Assembly: GCA_018651745.1 (NCBI GenBank)
Contig: JABIDL010000037.1
Location: forward strand, 1 to 64,000
DNA length: 64,000 bases
Origin: Candidatus Neomarinimicrobiota bacterium
GTDB lineage: Bacteria > Fidelibacterota > Marinisomatia > Marinisomatales > TCS55
Reading direction: 5' to 3'
Shown: positions 8,724-18,154 of the stretch, piece by piece
Layout: the number at the start of each line of letters is the position of its first letter
Numbering within the stretch: position 1 is the first letter of the stretch
Notes under the pieces: generated by a model
What the model saw: the letters and a program-made list of their open reading frames with translations, nothing else
Database searches by the model: none
Told to the model about the DNA's origin: nothing
Translations under genes and position numbers: made by a program

Positions 8724-11030
8724 ATGTCTGATCTCCTAAAGCGCGTAAGCATTGGTGCACTTATTGGGTTTTGTATGGCTCTATTTGTAGGTCTTGGCAC
8801 TCAAAAAATCCCATTTATAAAATCTCTCCTTGACGGATATGAATATCTTTCCTACGATTCTCGTATGAAAGCCAAAGTTTCCGGCGTAGAAGAACAGTCT
8901 ATTGATGATGTTATTATTATAGATATTGATCAGAATTCTGTTGCCGCTCCGGAAGATGGAGGACTTGGGAACTACAAGGATTGGCCTCATGCCCTACATG
9001 GTCAACTTATTGAGTCTGTTGCGATGGGAAATCCAAAAGCGATTTTATTTGACATAATTTTCGATCCGGAAAACACGAATAATTATTTCCTATTTTCGGA
9101 CTTGATTAGTGATCATACTTTTAAAACTCAAGATATGGTAGATCGTGTAAATGAATTCCTTTTCACCCGAGATCCATATGCTTTTATTGACCAAACATCT
9201 GCAACCCAAAAAGCTTATCATGCTCTTGTATTTGAAAAGGAAGACAGCCTCAATTTTTTATACAAGATGGAATCTGAACCGAAAGGGTATCAGTACGAAA
9301 ATCACGTAATTAGCGGCATCCCAAAAGAGATTGCTGAAAAATTGCCGACAGCAGACCGCATCGGGAATACATATGTAGAACTACTTTCTGCATCTGTTGG
9401 ATCTGGAAGTGCAAATTTCCCCCAAGATGAAGATGGCATTATCCGTCGTGCACCGACCGCTATTTATTTTGAAGGTCCGAACCATGTATATCCGAGTTTG
9501 GTAATGTCTGCTGTAATTGATATTCTAGGAATAAAAAAAGACGGTGGCTTTGATTATGATTTTGAAAACCATGTGTTGCGGCTCATCGATACAACAAATA
9601 CAATTGTCAGAGAAATTCCCATTGATGATCACGGTCGCATGTATGTGAATTATTACGGACGCTTTAAAACGTTTTACTATTTGCCGTATAGCTATTGTAT
9701 TGATCCAAACCTTTCCGATTACTTTGAAGACAAAGTTGCTTTTGTTGGAGCTTCCTTGCCTGGTTTAATGGACCTTCGAAACACTCCAGTACAAGAAACG
9801 TTTGCGGGTGTAGAAATTCATACTAATGTGATGCACAGTATTCTGCAAAATCAGTTTATTCTTCCAACGTCATCCGGGACAAATTTGATGGTGATCTTGA
9901 TTGTGGGCACCATCCTTGGAATCCTCGTAAGCATTCCAACCAAACCGCTTTACACACTTCCAGCTCCTTTGGTTGGTATTGTTGCATGGGTTTTATTTAC
10001 ATACACTCAATTTTTATCTAATCTTGTCATGTGGGAAATTGTTCGTCCAGCGATGAGTATGGCAGGGACATACCTCGGGATATTCCTTTATAATTTCCTC
10101 GTTGTTGAAAAAGATAAGCGCTTTTTAAAGAGCACATTTAGTACCTACATCTCTCCTGAGCTTATTGACCAAATGTATGATAATAAGGAAGAGCCTCAGC
10201 TTGGAGGTACGGAAGGTTACCATACGGCATTTTTTACGGACATTCAGAGTTTTTCCGGTTTCTCGGAAAAATTAACCGCATCTGATTTGGTAGAGCTTCT
10301 AAACGAATATTTAACCGAAATGACGGATATTTTATTGGACAACAAGGGAACTTTGGATAAATACATCGGGGACGCAATTGTAGCATTTTACGGGGCGCCT
10401 GCACCGGTAAAAGACCACGAATACTGGGCTTGCCTTACAGCAGTAAAAATGCAAGAACGTCTTGCGGAACTGCGCGTAAAATGGCAATCCGATGGTGACA
10501 GGTGGCCGGAAATTGTCCATAATATGCAAAACAGAATTGGAATTAATACGGGTCCGATGGTTACAGGAAATATGGGATCAACGATGCGCATGAATTATAC
10601 TATGATGGGCGATACGGTCAATCTTGCGGCTCGCCTAGAAGCATCCGCAAAGCAATATGGTGTATATATTCAAGTTGCCGAAGAGTCTTACAAGGCTTGC
10701 ATGGACAAATTTATTTGGCGAGATTTGGATTTTGTTATTGTGATGGGAAAAACTGAACCGGCACAAGTGTTTGAACTTATTGCAGAGAAGGGGCAAATGC
10801 CCAAAGGTTACGATAAATTATTGCCAGCATATCACGAAGCTGTCAAATTGTATCGCAATCAGAATTGGGGGAAAGCAATTGAAGCGTTTAAAGCATCCGA
10901 TGAGCTTGAAGATATGTTCCCTGGACGAAAGACAAATCCGAGTAAAATATATATCCCCCGGTGCGAACATTATCGGGACAATCCTCCCGGTGATGATTGG
11001 GACGGATCTTGGGCTTTAACTAAAAAATAG
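8724..11030 (+). CDS. CHASE2-domain transmembrane adenylate cyclase (class III)
   Basis: Makes cAMP, or possibly cGMP, from nucleoside triphosphate in response to a periplasmic signal. Layout: TM1 (about 9-25), a large periplasmic CHASE2 sensor (about 30-380, with DIDQNS and an FDIIF strand), three TM helices (about 387-404, 409-431, 440-460), then a cytoplasmic class III cyclase domain (about 495-690) and a short C-terminal helical region. Catalytic residues are present: metal Asp506 (FFTDIQ) and Asp550 (DKYIGDAIVAFYG), base-binding Lys546 and Thr626, and transition-state Asn633 and Arg637 (GDTVNLAARLE). It should therefore be active. Lys plus Thr rather than Lys plus Asp suggests class IIIb. 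It follows the FecR gene by 45 bases, probably in the same operon. CRP-like sites at 1069 and 45436 may be outputs. Confidence 0.95.
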   Translation: MSDLLKRVSIGALIGFCMALFVGLGTQKIPFIKSLLDGYEYLSYDSRMKAKVSGVEEQSIDDVIIIDIDQNSVAAPEDGGLGNYKDWPHALHGQLIESVAMGNPKAILFDIIFDPENTNNYFLFSDLISDHTFKTQDMVDRVNEFLFTRDPYAFIDQTSATQKAYHALVFEKEDSLNFLYKMESEPKGYQYENHVISGIPKEIAEKLPTADRIGNTYVELLSASVGSGSANFPQDEDGIIRRAPTAIYFEGPNHVYPSLVMSAVIDILGIKKDGGFDYDFENHVLRLIDTTNTIVREIPIDDHGRMYVNYYGRFKTFYYLPYSYCIDPNLSDYFEDKVAFVGASLPGLMDLRNTPVQETFAGVEIHTNVMHSILQNQFILPTSSGTNLMVILIVGTILGILVSIPTKPLYTLPAPLVGIVAWVLFTYTQFLSNLVMWEIVRPAMSMAGTYLGIFLYNFLVVEKDKRFLKSTFSTYISPELIDQMYDNKEEPQLGGTEGYHTAFFTDIQSFSGFSEKLTASDLVELLNEYLTEMTDILLDNKGTLDKYIGDAIVAFYGAPAPVKDHEYWACLTAVKMQERLAELRVKWQSDGDRWPEIVHNMQNRIGINTGPMVTGNMGSTMRMNYTMMGDTVNLAARLEASAKQYGVYIQVAEESYKACMDKFIWRDLDFVIVMGKTEPAQVFELIAEKGQMPKGYDKLLPAYHEAVKLYRNQNWGKAIEAFKASDELEDMFPGRKTNPSKIYIPRCEHYRDNPPGDDWDGSWALTKK

Positions 11031-11123
11031 ATATTTTTGGTATGTAATTTCCGTTGGTGTGGGAGTGGCTGTTTACTTAATTTCAATGGATTTATCAGAG
11101 ATAATTATAAAGGGAACAAGATT

Positions 11124-12647
11124 ATGAATGATGTAATAGATGAAAAAATACTAAGCCTTTTAAACGAAGCCAATTTTCTGACCTTAGGCACTTCAGTAGG
11201 TGGAAACGCCTCAGCAGCTAATGTGTTTTTTGCTAACGATAGCTTTGATCTTTATTTTTTCACATTTAATCCATCTCGCAAAGCAGAACAAATTCGCGTG
11301 AATCCCAATGTCCAATGCGTCGTCAGACCTGATGGGTGTGAGGGAATTAAGGAACTCCAAATTGAAGGCAGGGCAACTCAGATAAAAGATGAAGCCGAAA
11401 TTGAGAAAGCTTATGGGATGATTTGCAAAGTGACTGAAGCATTTAAGCCATATATGAATGATGAATTTCTCAAAAAAAATAAAGTGATCGGGTATTATAA
11501 AATCAAACCAACTGTAATTAAATATGTGGATTTTTATTCCGAGAAACAGTTTGAATGGAGAGAGTTTCCGGAAAATCGTCTATCATTATCATCTTCTATC
11601 ATTAAAGGCGCTTTAAGCAAAGTCGGGCTATACTTGCGAGCTGTAAGGGCACCGTTTTTTACAGCTACGATTGCTCCGGTTGCATTGGGCGGAGCGGTGG
11701 CTTTCTTTAATTACGGCATGTTTAACTGGAATTTATTTTGGTTATCTCTCTTAGGGGCAATACTTGCCCACGCGGGAACGAATTTAGCTAATGATTATTC
11801 AGATCATATGACCCGCAACGATGAATCTAATAAACTATTCAGTCCTTTTAATGGCGGATCTAGATCAATCCAAGCGGGATTGTTTTCCCCGACGAAAGTA
11901 TTTGTGTTAGCAGTGGGAATGTTTTTGGGCGCTATTACAATTGGTCTAAATCTTAATACAACACTACATGGCGCACCCTTTGCTCTAAGCCCTCTTTTGT
12001 GGTTTGGAATTGCCGGTGTTGCTTTGGGTGTTTTTTACACAGGCGCCCCATTGCGATTGAGTTATAATGGTTTTGGCGATATTGCTGTTATGTTAGGATT
12101 TGGTCCCGTGATGGCTTTGGGAACACATTATGTTCAATATCAATCTTTCCAGACATTTGGCGCGCTCCCCGCATTAGAATGGAATTTTCTTCCCATTTTG
12201 GCAGCTTCAGTTCCAGTTGCGGTAATGGTAGCATTAATTTTATTTATCAATGGTTTTCAAGATTTTAATGCTGATAGAGAAGTTGGTAAACGCACTTGGA
12301 TTGTTCGAACAGCAGACGGAGAACCTGTTGCAAATTATGCTAGACCATTTGCTATCTATAAAGGCGCTCTCTATTTTACTTTTTTATATGTTCTCGCTCT
12401 TGGAATAGCCGGTGCAGTGAATTCTGATTTTTCCACACCATGGATATTGGTTGCAATGTTACCGTTTTTATTAGCGAGAAAAGCCATGACCATGGGCGCA
12501 GATTGGCTCAAGCGCTGGTCGGATGAAAATGCTGATAGAGAAAAACTACCTTATGAATTGTTGATGGTTAATGTTTCTACGATTGGAACTCACTTTAGTG
12601 TCGGAATTTTAATGGTAGTTGGCTATTGGCTAGGGACGATACTTTAA
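11124..12647 (+). CDS. menA: Fusion of PNPOx-like flavin domain with MenA/UbiA prenyltransferase
   Basis: Start ATG 11124 is preceded by AAGGGA at 11110-11115; the frame is open further upstream but that part looks like non-coding sequence. Residues 1-150 resemble a pyridoxamine-phosphate-oxidase/flavin-reductase split-barrel domain (FLTLGTSV, AANVFFANDSFDLYFFT, ELQIEGRA). Residues 165-507 are a polytopic UbiA prenyltransferase with both Asp-rich motifs: NDYSDHMTRND (Asp224, Asp227) and NGFQDFNADRE (Asp380, Asp384). The MenA type attaches the polyprenyl chain to 1,4-dihydroxy-2-naphthoate in menaquinone synthesis, and the menG gene next door supports MenA over other UbiA enzymes. The N-terminal fusion is unusual for MenA. 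Whether it binds FMN, F420 or haem cannot be decided here. Confidence 0.88.
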   Translation: MNDVIDEKILSLLNEANFLTLGTSVGGNASAANVFFANDSFDLYFFTFNPSRKAEQIRVNPNVQCVVRPDGCEGIKELQIEGRATQIKDEAEIEKAYGMICKVTEAFKPYMNDEFLKKNKVIGYYKIKPTVIKYVDFYSEKQFEWREFPENRLSLSSSIIKGALSKVGLYLRAVRAPFFTATIAPVALGGAVAFFNYGMFNWNLFWLSLLGAILAHAGTNLANDYSDHMTRNDESNKLFSPFNGGSRSIQAGLFSPTKVFVLAVGMFLGAITIGLNLNTTLHGAPFALSPLLWFGIAGVALGVFYTGAPLRLSYNGFGDIAVMLGFGPVMALGTHYVQYQSFQTFGALPALEWNFLPILAASVPVAVMVALILFINGFQDFNADREVGKRTWIVRTADGEPVANYARPFAIYKGALYFTFLYVLALGIAGAVNSDFSTPWILVAMLPFLLARKAMTMGADWLKRWSDENADREKLPYELLMVNVSTIGTHFSVGILMVVGYWLGTIL

Positions 12648-12672
12648 TTTTGTCCAACCTGGTGAAATCTTC

Positions 12673-12703
12673 AAAAGAGCCCCATTATCGGGGCTCTTTT
12701 TTT
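12673..12703 (+). terminator. Intrinsic terminator after menA
   Basis: AGAGCCCC at 12676-12683 pairs perfectly with GGGGCTCT at 12690-12697 around a 6-base loop, with flanking AAA/TTT extension and a run of seven T at 12697-12703. This is a textbook rho-independent terminator. It ends only 18 bases before the menG start codon at 12722. Confidence 0.9.
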
Positions 12704-12721
12704 ATCCGCACGAAAACGGAT

Positions 12722-13396
12722 ATGGCAGCTATGTTTAAAGATATCAGTAAACGATACGACTTTCTAAATCATGTATTTAGCCTTGGAGGTGATTTACGAT
12801 GGCGAAAAGCGAGTGTAAAATATCTGAATTATAGTAAGGATGCCCAAATTTTGGATTTTGGTGCTGGCACTGGTGACTTCAGCTTTGCTTTGAGGCAACA
12901 TTCATCTGCGCATGTGACTGCATTAGATTTAGTGCCGGAGATGCTAGATCAAATGAAAATGAAAGCAGGTGCAAATAGCGAAAAGTGGTTAAAGCTGGTT
13001 CAAGGAGACGGAGAAGCGCTTCCATTTAAAGAAAATACGTTTGATGGGGCAGTAGCCGGGTTTGTTGGCCGTAACCTGCTGGATTTACCAAAAGGACTAT
13101 CGGAATTATACCGAGTAATTAAACCTTCGAAGAAATTAGGGTTCCTGGAATTTTGTAAACCGGAAAGTGGTTTTACCCAAAAAGCAACTTGGCTCTATCA
13201 TCGGCTAATCATAGCTCCGGTTGGTAATCTATTAATTCGTGGAAACAAATCGGCTTATCAGTATCTAATTGATTCTATTGAATCGTTTTATACTGCAGCA
13301 GAAATGCGAAATCTGATGAAACAAGCTGGGTTCAGAAATGTAATTAGTATAAGATTTAATTTTGGCACAGTAATTTTGACAGTAGCAACAAAATAA
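12722..13396 (+). CDS. menG: Demethylmenaquinone methyltransferase MenG/UbiE
   Basis: SAM-dependent C-methyltransferase that performs the last step of menaquinone synthesis. The UbiE signature is seen from the N-terminus: FKDISKRYDFLNHVFSLG.DLRWRK, SAM-binding motif I ILDFGAGTGDFSF, a GDGEALPF stretch, then GRNLLDLPKGLSELYRVIKP and LGFLEFCKPE. The frame is open back to 12626, but that extension would translate the menA terminator, so I place the start at ATG 12722; ATG 12731 is also possible. At about 225 residues it is a normal length. It lies directly behind menA, separated by a strong terminator hairpin, so its expression must depend on readthrough or on a promoter inside menA. Confidence 0.93.
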   Translation: MAAMFKDISKRYDFLNHVFSLGGDLRWRKASVKYLNYSKDAQILDFGAGTGDFSFALRQHSSAHVTALDLVPEMLDQMKMKAGANSEKWLKLVQGDGEALPFKENTFDGAVAGFVGRNLLDLPKGLSELYRVIKPSKKLGFLEFCKPESGFTQKATWLYHRLIIAPVGNLLIRGNKSAYQYLIDSIESFYTAAEMRNLMKQAGFRNVISIRFNFGTVILTVATK

Positions 13397-13415
13397 ATAC
13401 TAATGTTTTTTACCC

Positions 13416-14516
13416 ATGAATAAACACATAAAACCAGCAGTATTACTCTTAAAAGATGGGCGAATGTTCCAAGGATTCTCTTTCGGGTCAGAGGGGAAAA
13501 CTATGGGCGAAGTCTGCTTTAACACCGGAATGACAGGATATCAGGAAATTCTGACAGATCCATCCTACCGCCGGCAAATTGTCACTATGACTGTCCCTCA
13601 TATCGGGAATTACGGAGTGAATCCGGAAGATATTGAATCTGATCGTATTCAAGTTGCGGGGTTTGTGGTAAAAGAAGGAACAGAAGTTCCATCGAGCTGG
13701 CGAGCGAACCAGTCTATTGGAGATTATTTAAAAGAACAAGCCATTATCGGAATTCAGGGAATTGACACTAGAGCGCTCACACGGCATATTCGGGACAATG
13801 GAGCTATGAATGGAATTATATCAACTATCGATTTCGAAAAAGATATGCTCTTGAAACAATTACTCAAGACTCCGGATATGTCAGGGTTGGATTTGGCAAA
13901 AGTAGTTTCTGTAGACAAAGAGTTTAAGTGGTCACAAAATGGTGATAAAAAACGATACAGAGTTGCTGCAATTGATTATGGGATAAAATATAATATCCTT
14001 CGGTTATTAGAAGAACAGGATTGCGATATTACCATCTTTCCAGCCGAAACGTCCTCGAAGAAAATATTGGATTTTAATCCAGATGGTGTTTTTCTCAGTA
14101 ATGGCCCGGGTGACCCTTCGGCTGTTACGTATGGAATTGATATGGTGAAGAAATTGCTTGGCAAAAAACCCATTTTTGGAATTTGCCTTGGACACCAAAT
14201 TTTAGCATTAGCCTTAGGCGCAAAAACATTTAAACTGAAATTTGGGCATCGCGGGATGAACCACCCCGTAAAAAATCTTGAAACGAATGGTGTGGAAATT
14301 ACAAGCCAAAATCATGGATTTGCTGTGGATTTGGATTCACTGCCAAACAATGTAATTTCAACCCACATTAATTTGAACGATAATACATCTGAAGGCCTTC
14401 GCTCTAAAGATTATCCAGCATTTTCAGTACAATACCATCCTGAAGCGAGCCCGGGTCCGCATGATAGCAGATATTTATTCCACAAATTTATTAATATGAT
14501 GAAAAATGACGATTGA
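13416..14516 (+). CDS. carA: Carbamoyl-phosphate synthase small subunit
   Basis: Glutaminase subunit that hydrolyses glutamine and passes ammonia to CarB for carbamoyl phosphate, used for pyrimidines and arginine. The N-terminal CarA domain (GEVCFNTGMTGYQEILTDPSY) is followed by a class I glutamine amidotransferase domain with nucleophile Cys257 (GICLGHQ) and His341/Glu343 (QYHPEASPG); the oxyanion-strand phrase FLSNGPGDP is also present. At 366 residues it is full length. The partner carB is not adjacent but 4.4 kb downstream on the same strand, beyond typA, an ABC transporter and a LolA-like gene. Confidence 0.98.
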   Translation: MNKHIKPAVLLLKDGRMFQGFSFGSEGKTMGEVCFNTGMTGYQEILTDPSYRRQIVTMTVPHIGNYGVNPEDIESDRIQVAGFVVKEGTEVPSSWRANQSIGDYLKEQAIIGIQGIDTRALTRHIRDNGAMNGIISTIDFEKDMLLKQLLKTPDMSGLDLAKVVSVDKEFKWSQNGDKKRYRVAAIDYGIKYNILRLLEEQDCDITIFPAETSSKKILDFNPDGVFLSNGPGDPSAVTYGIDMVKKLLGKKPIFGICLGHQILALALGAKTFKLKFGHRGMNHPVKNLETNGVEITSQNHGFAVDLDSLPNNVISTHINLNDNTSEGLRSKDYPAFSVQYHPEASPGPHDSRYLFHKFINMMKNDD

Positions 14517-14551
14517 ATTCATGTGTTTAAAATTAGAAAGAAGTTCATTTT

Positions 14552-16378
14552 ATGAGAAAAAATAATTTCCGCAATATTGCAATTATTGCCCACGTCGATC
14601 ATGGGAAAACAACTCTTGTTGATGGGCTTCTGAAGCAAAGCGGAACCTTTCAGGCCCACGAGCAAGTAGATGAGCGTGTTATGGATTCGATGGATTTGGA
14701 AAAAGAAAGAGGAATTACGATAACTGCAAAAAATACAGCTGTCATTTATAATGATGTAAAAATAAACATCATGGATACACCCGGGCATGCGGATTTCGGT
14801 GGAGAAGTTGAACGAAGCCTGAACTTAGTTGATGGTGCTCTTCTTTTGGTTGATGCCAGTGAAGGCCCGCTACCCCAAACCCGATTTGTTCTCAGGAAAA
14901 CATTGGATAAACAATTACCGGTTATTTTAGTAATTAATAAAATTGATAGAGCGGATGCCCGAATTGAAGAAGTTATTAATGAAGTTTATGATTTATTTAT
15001 TGACTTGGATGCAACAGATGATCAAATAGAATTTCCCATTATTTATACGAATGCAAAGGACGGAATTGCTCATCATAACCTAGACGATGGTTCTACAAAT
15101 CTTAACCCGATATTTGACACCATTATAGAAAAAATAAAAGGCCCCGTGGCAAATGATAATTTTACGCCACAATTTTTAGTTACCAATTTAGATTATGATC
15201 CTTACGTCGGACAGGTCGCAATTGGTCGGCTGAACAATGGCGTTTTAGAAATGAATAAATCGTATTCTCTTTGCGGAATTGATGGCATAAAAAGCAATCA
15301 AAAATTTTCTGCTATATATACTTTTAAAGGGCTTAAAAAAATTCAATCAGAAAGCCTGGAAGCTGGTGATATTATTGCTATTGCCGGGATTGATGGTGTG
15401 ACCATTGGGGATACCATTTCCTCCAATGAAAATCCAATGCCACTTCCTAGAATAATCATCGATGAACCTACGGTATCGATGCTTTTTTATGTAAATAATA
15501 GTCCATTTGCTGGCAAAGAAGGAAAATATCTTACATCCAGAAACATCATTGAGCGGTTAGAAAAAGAAGTTCTAGGGAATGTTGCTCTTCAGGTTCATCC
15601 CACAGATAGAAAAGATATGTTTGAAGTTCGAGGTAGAGGCGAACTACAGATGGCAGTGTTGATTGAAACGATGCGAAGAGAAGAGTTTGAATTTATGGTT
15701 TCGAAACCACATGTAATTACCCATGAAGAAAATGGAAAAACAATGGAACCAATGGAAAAGGTTTTTCTTGATATTCCGGATGATAAAGTTGGTATTGTTA
15801 CAGAAAAACTTTCTGTCCGAAAGGGGAAAATGACAAATTTAGTAAACCATGGCCATGGGAGAGTTTCAATGGAATTTATTATCCCATCTCGTGGGTTAAT
15901 TGGTTTTCGAAGTCAATTCCTCACCGATACTCAAGGCGCCGGAATAATGAATAAATTGTTTGACGGATTTGCTCCATGGTTCGGTCCAATTCCACAACGA
16001 ATAAGCGGGGCTATGGTAGCGGACCGACAAGGAAAAGTAACGACATATGCTTGTTTAGGGATGGTTGATAGAGGCGAGCTTTTTGTAAAAGTAGGAACCG
16101 AAGTTTATGATGGGATGATAATTGGTAAACGAAATCGTTCCATGGATTTAACATTAAATATTACACGGGAAAAGAAATTAACAAATATGCGGGCCGCTGC
16201 TTCAGATTCGACGGTTGTATTGCGACCGCCTAAGCAATTGTCTTTGGATCAATCCATTGAATTCATAGCAGAAGACGAATTGGTTGAAGTAACTCCGCTA
16301 TCAATTCGATTACGTAAGATGGAATTGAATGCAAATAAGCGTTTATCTAAAAGTCGTAAAGAAAAATATGTCGAATAA
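14552..16378 (+). CDS. typA: Ribosome-associated GTPase TypA/BipA
   Basis: Translation-factor GTPase that binds the ribosome and helps large-subunit assembly and growth under stress. G1 AHVDHGKTT, G2 RGITITAKN, G3 DTPGHADFGG and G4 NKIDR are all present in the first 150 residues, followed by EF-G-like domains II, III and V and the BipA-specific C-terminal region (about residues 480-600). The motif GLIGFRSQFLTDTQG is characteristic of BipA. At 608 residues it is full length. It starts 35 bases after carA. Confidence 0.98.
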   Translation: MRKNNFRNIAIIAHVDHGKTTLVDGLLKQSGTFQAHEQVDERVMDSMDLEKERGITITAKNTAVIYNDVKINIMDTPGHADFGGEVERSLNLVDGALLLVDASEGPLPQTRFVLRKTLDKQLPVILVINKIDRADARIEEVINEVYDLFIDLDATDDQIEFPIIYTNAKDGIAHHNLDDGSTNLNPIFDTIIEKIKGPVANDNFTPQFLVTNLDYDPYVGQVAIGRLNNGVLEMNKSYSLCGIDGIKSNQKFSAIYTFKGLKKIQSESLEAGDIIAIAGIDGVTIGDTISSNENPMPLPRIIIDEPTVSMLFYVNNSPFAGKEGKYLTSRNIIERLEKEVLGNVALQVHPTDRKDMFEVRGRGELQMAVLIETMRREEFEFMVSKPHVITHEENGKTMEPMEKVFLDIPDDKVGIVTEKLSVRKGKMTNLVNHGHGRVSMEFIIPSRGLIGFRSQFLTDTQGAGIMNKLFDGFAPWFGPIPQRISGAMVADRQGKVTTYACLGMVDRGELFVKVGTEVYDGMIIGKRNRSMDLTLNITREKKLTNMRAAASDSTVVLRPPKQLSLDQSIEFIAEDELVEVTPLSIRLRKMELNANKRLSKSRKEKYVE

Positions 16379-16413
16379 CTTTTAAAAGTGGTTGAAATTA
16401 TAGAATAATAATA

Positions 16414-17316
16414 ATGATCCTTAAGACAAAAAATCTATCTAAATCATTCGGCTCACGGGAAGCTGTGGATAATTTATCATTAGAAATTCCGGAAAGGTCT
16501 GTTTTTGGTTTCTTGGGACCAAACGGAAGTGGGAAATCAACAACCATTAGGATGATGACAGATTTAATTCGCCCAGATAATGGCGAAGTATTTATTGAAG
16601 GAAAATCTGTCCAAAAAAATCGCCAAAAGGCATTAATCAACGTAGGTGCATTTATTGAGCGTGCGGATTTTTATAAACATCTCTCAGCTCAAACAAATTT
16701 AGAAATGCTGGCACGAATGGATGGTAAAGGGTTTGATAATATACCAATCGTTTTGGAAAGAGTTGGGTTGACTGATAGAGCGAATGATAAAGTGAAACAT
16801 TACTCTCAAGGAATGCGCCAAAGGCTTGGGATTGCACAAGCATTGCTGGCTAAACCCAAATTGTTAATTTTAGATGAACCAACAAATGGACTTGACCCAC
16901 AAGGGATGAAGGAAGTAAGAGATTTAGTGAGGGATCTTAATAGTGAAGGAATCACCATTTTTATTTCTTCTCACTTGCTGGATGAAGTACAAAAAATATG
17001 TTCACATGTAGCGATTATTCATTTGGGGACATTGATTATTTCCGGAACGATGAAAGAATTATTAACTGAATCAGAATTTTTTACAACAGAGTTGCGGATT
17101 CATCCTATAAAGAAAGCTAAAACAATATTAGAATCTCAAGAATGGGTTCATAAGTGCGTTGAAAATAATGGGGTGTTGTTCGTGAACGTATCCACAGGGA
17201 AAATTTCCGATATCGCACCATTGCTTATCCAAAACGGCTGTAAAGTGGATGCGATTATTCCTAAAACTTCATTAGAAGAGTTGTATTTGTCAAAAATGGA
17301 AACCAAAGGATTTTGA
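16414..17316 (+). CDS. ABC exporter ATP-binding subunit (ABC-2 type)
   Basis: Cytoplasmic ATPase of an ABC-2 type exporter. Walker A GPNGSGKST, Q-loop region, signature YSQGMRQRLG, Walker B LLILDEPTNGLDPQG and the switch His in ISSHLLDEV are all present in the first 200 residues. The last 80 residues form the extra domain seen in bacitracin/lantibiotic-type and Nod-type exporters. The next gene, the permease, starts two bases after its stop and is clearly its partner. The transported substrate cannot be told from sequence. Confidence 0.95.
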   Translation: MILKTKNLSKSFGSREAVDNLSLEIPERSVFGFLGPNGSGKSTTIRMMTDLIRPDNGEVFIEGKSVQKNRQKALINVGAFIERADFYKHLSAQTNLEMLARMDGKGFDNIPIVLERVGLTDRANDKVKHYSQGMRQRLGIAQALLAKPKLLILDEPTNGLDPQGMKEVRDLVRDLNSEGITIFISSHLLDEVQKICSHVAIIHLGTLIISGTMKELLTESEFFTTELRIHPIKKAKTILESQEWVHKCVENNGVLFVNVSTGKISDIAPLLIQNGCKVDAIIPKTSLEELYLSKMETKGF

Positions 17317-17317
17317 T

Positions 17318-18154
17318 GTGATAGGGCTTATTCATAACGAATTATTGAAAATTACCGGTCGATGGAGAAGCTATATCGGATTCATTGGGATAGCCATTTT
17401 AATGCCATTAATTCTCTGGGGCTTCTCTTATGGTGGCGGTGAAATTCATGATGAATATGCAAGTGAACTCGGGGATAATTTTATTGTAGTGGGTTCAATA
17501 TTTAATGCGTTTTTAGCCACATATATTGTGATGAACGCATTTTGGATTCATATGCCATTTCTGGTAGCCCTGGCTGCCGGCGATGCGGTAGCAGCAGAAG
17601 GCGCTGCGGGAACGTTTAGAATTATTTTAACTCGTTCAACAAGTAGGTTGAAAATATTATTCGCCAAATTATTTGCTACGTGGATTTATACTGCGCTTCT
17701 CATCTTATTTTTAGCATTCATGAGTCTTGGGATTGGATCTATTTGGTTGGGAGTTGGTGACCTCATCGTATTTGATAAAGGAATTCTCATTTTAGATCAA
17801 AGTGAAGCATGGGTTCGCATGACACTTGCATTTGGATTAGCCATTCTAATTATGTGTGTTGTAGCAACTTTGTGTTTTATGTTTTCGACAATGGTAAATA
17901 ACGGTATTGGCCCAATTATAGGCGCCATTTTCCTCATTGTGATTGGATATATCATTATGGCAATTCCAATCGAATTATTCGAAAAAATGGAACCTTATAT
18001 TTTTGTAACGTATTTTGATGTATGGGTCCAGGCATTCAAAGACCCAATCCCGTGGGATCGAATCATAAAAAGTTTGGGTGTTTTAGCTCTTTATACAGTC
18101 GGATTTATTGGAATCAGCATTGGAGTGTTTATAAATAAAGACATTAAAACATGA
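17318..18154 (+). CDS. ABC-2 type exporter permease
   Basis: Starts at GTG 17318, with AAAGGA seven bases upstream inside the end of the ATPase gene. About six hydrophobic segments are seen: near residues 20-36, 60-85, 105-135, 165-190, 200-225 and 250-272. The layout matches ABC2_membrane permeases, with a long extracytoplasmic loop after TM1 and no binding-protein domain. A phrase AAEGAAGTFRIILTRSTSR after TM2 matches the cytoplasmic coupling region of this class. It is translationally coupled to the next gene by an ATGA overlap. Confidence 0.92.
   Translation: MIGLIHNELLKITGRWRSYIGFIGIAILMPLILWGFSYGGGEIHDEYASELGDNFIVVGSIFNAFLATYIVMNAFWIHMPFLVALAAGDAVAAEGAAGTFRIILTRSTSRLKILFAKLFATWIYTALLILFLAFMSLGIGSIWLGVGDLIVFDKGILILDQSEAWVRMTLAFGLAILIMCVVATLCFMFSTMVNNGIGPIIGAIFLIVIGYIIMAIPIELFEKMEPYIFVTYFDVWVQAFKDPIPWDRIIKSLGVLALYTVGFIGISIGVFINKDIKT

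Noticed and set aside
12626-12721. N-terminal extension of MenG starting inside menA
   Set aside because: It would translate the intrinsic terminator, and family alignment begins at FKDISKRYDFLN; ATG 12722 or 12731 fits.
16378-16389. 12-base palindrome ACTTTTAAAAGT after typA
   Set aside because: Short and A/T-rich, with no following T-run; expected by chance in AT-rich spacer DNA.
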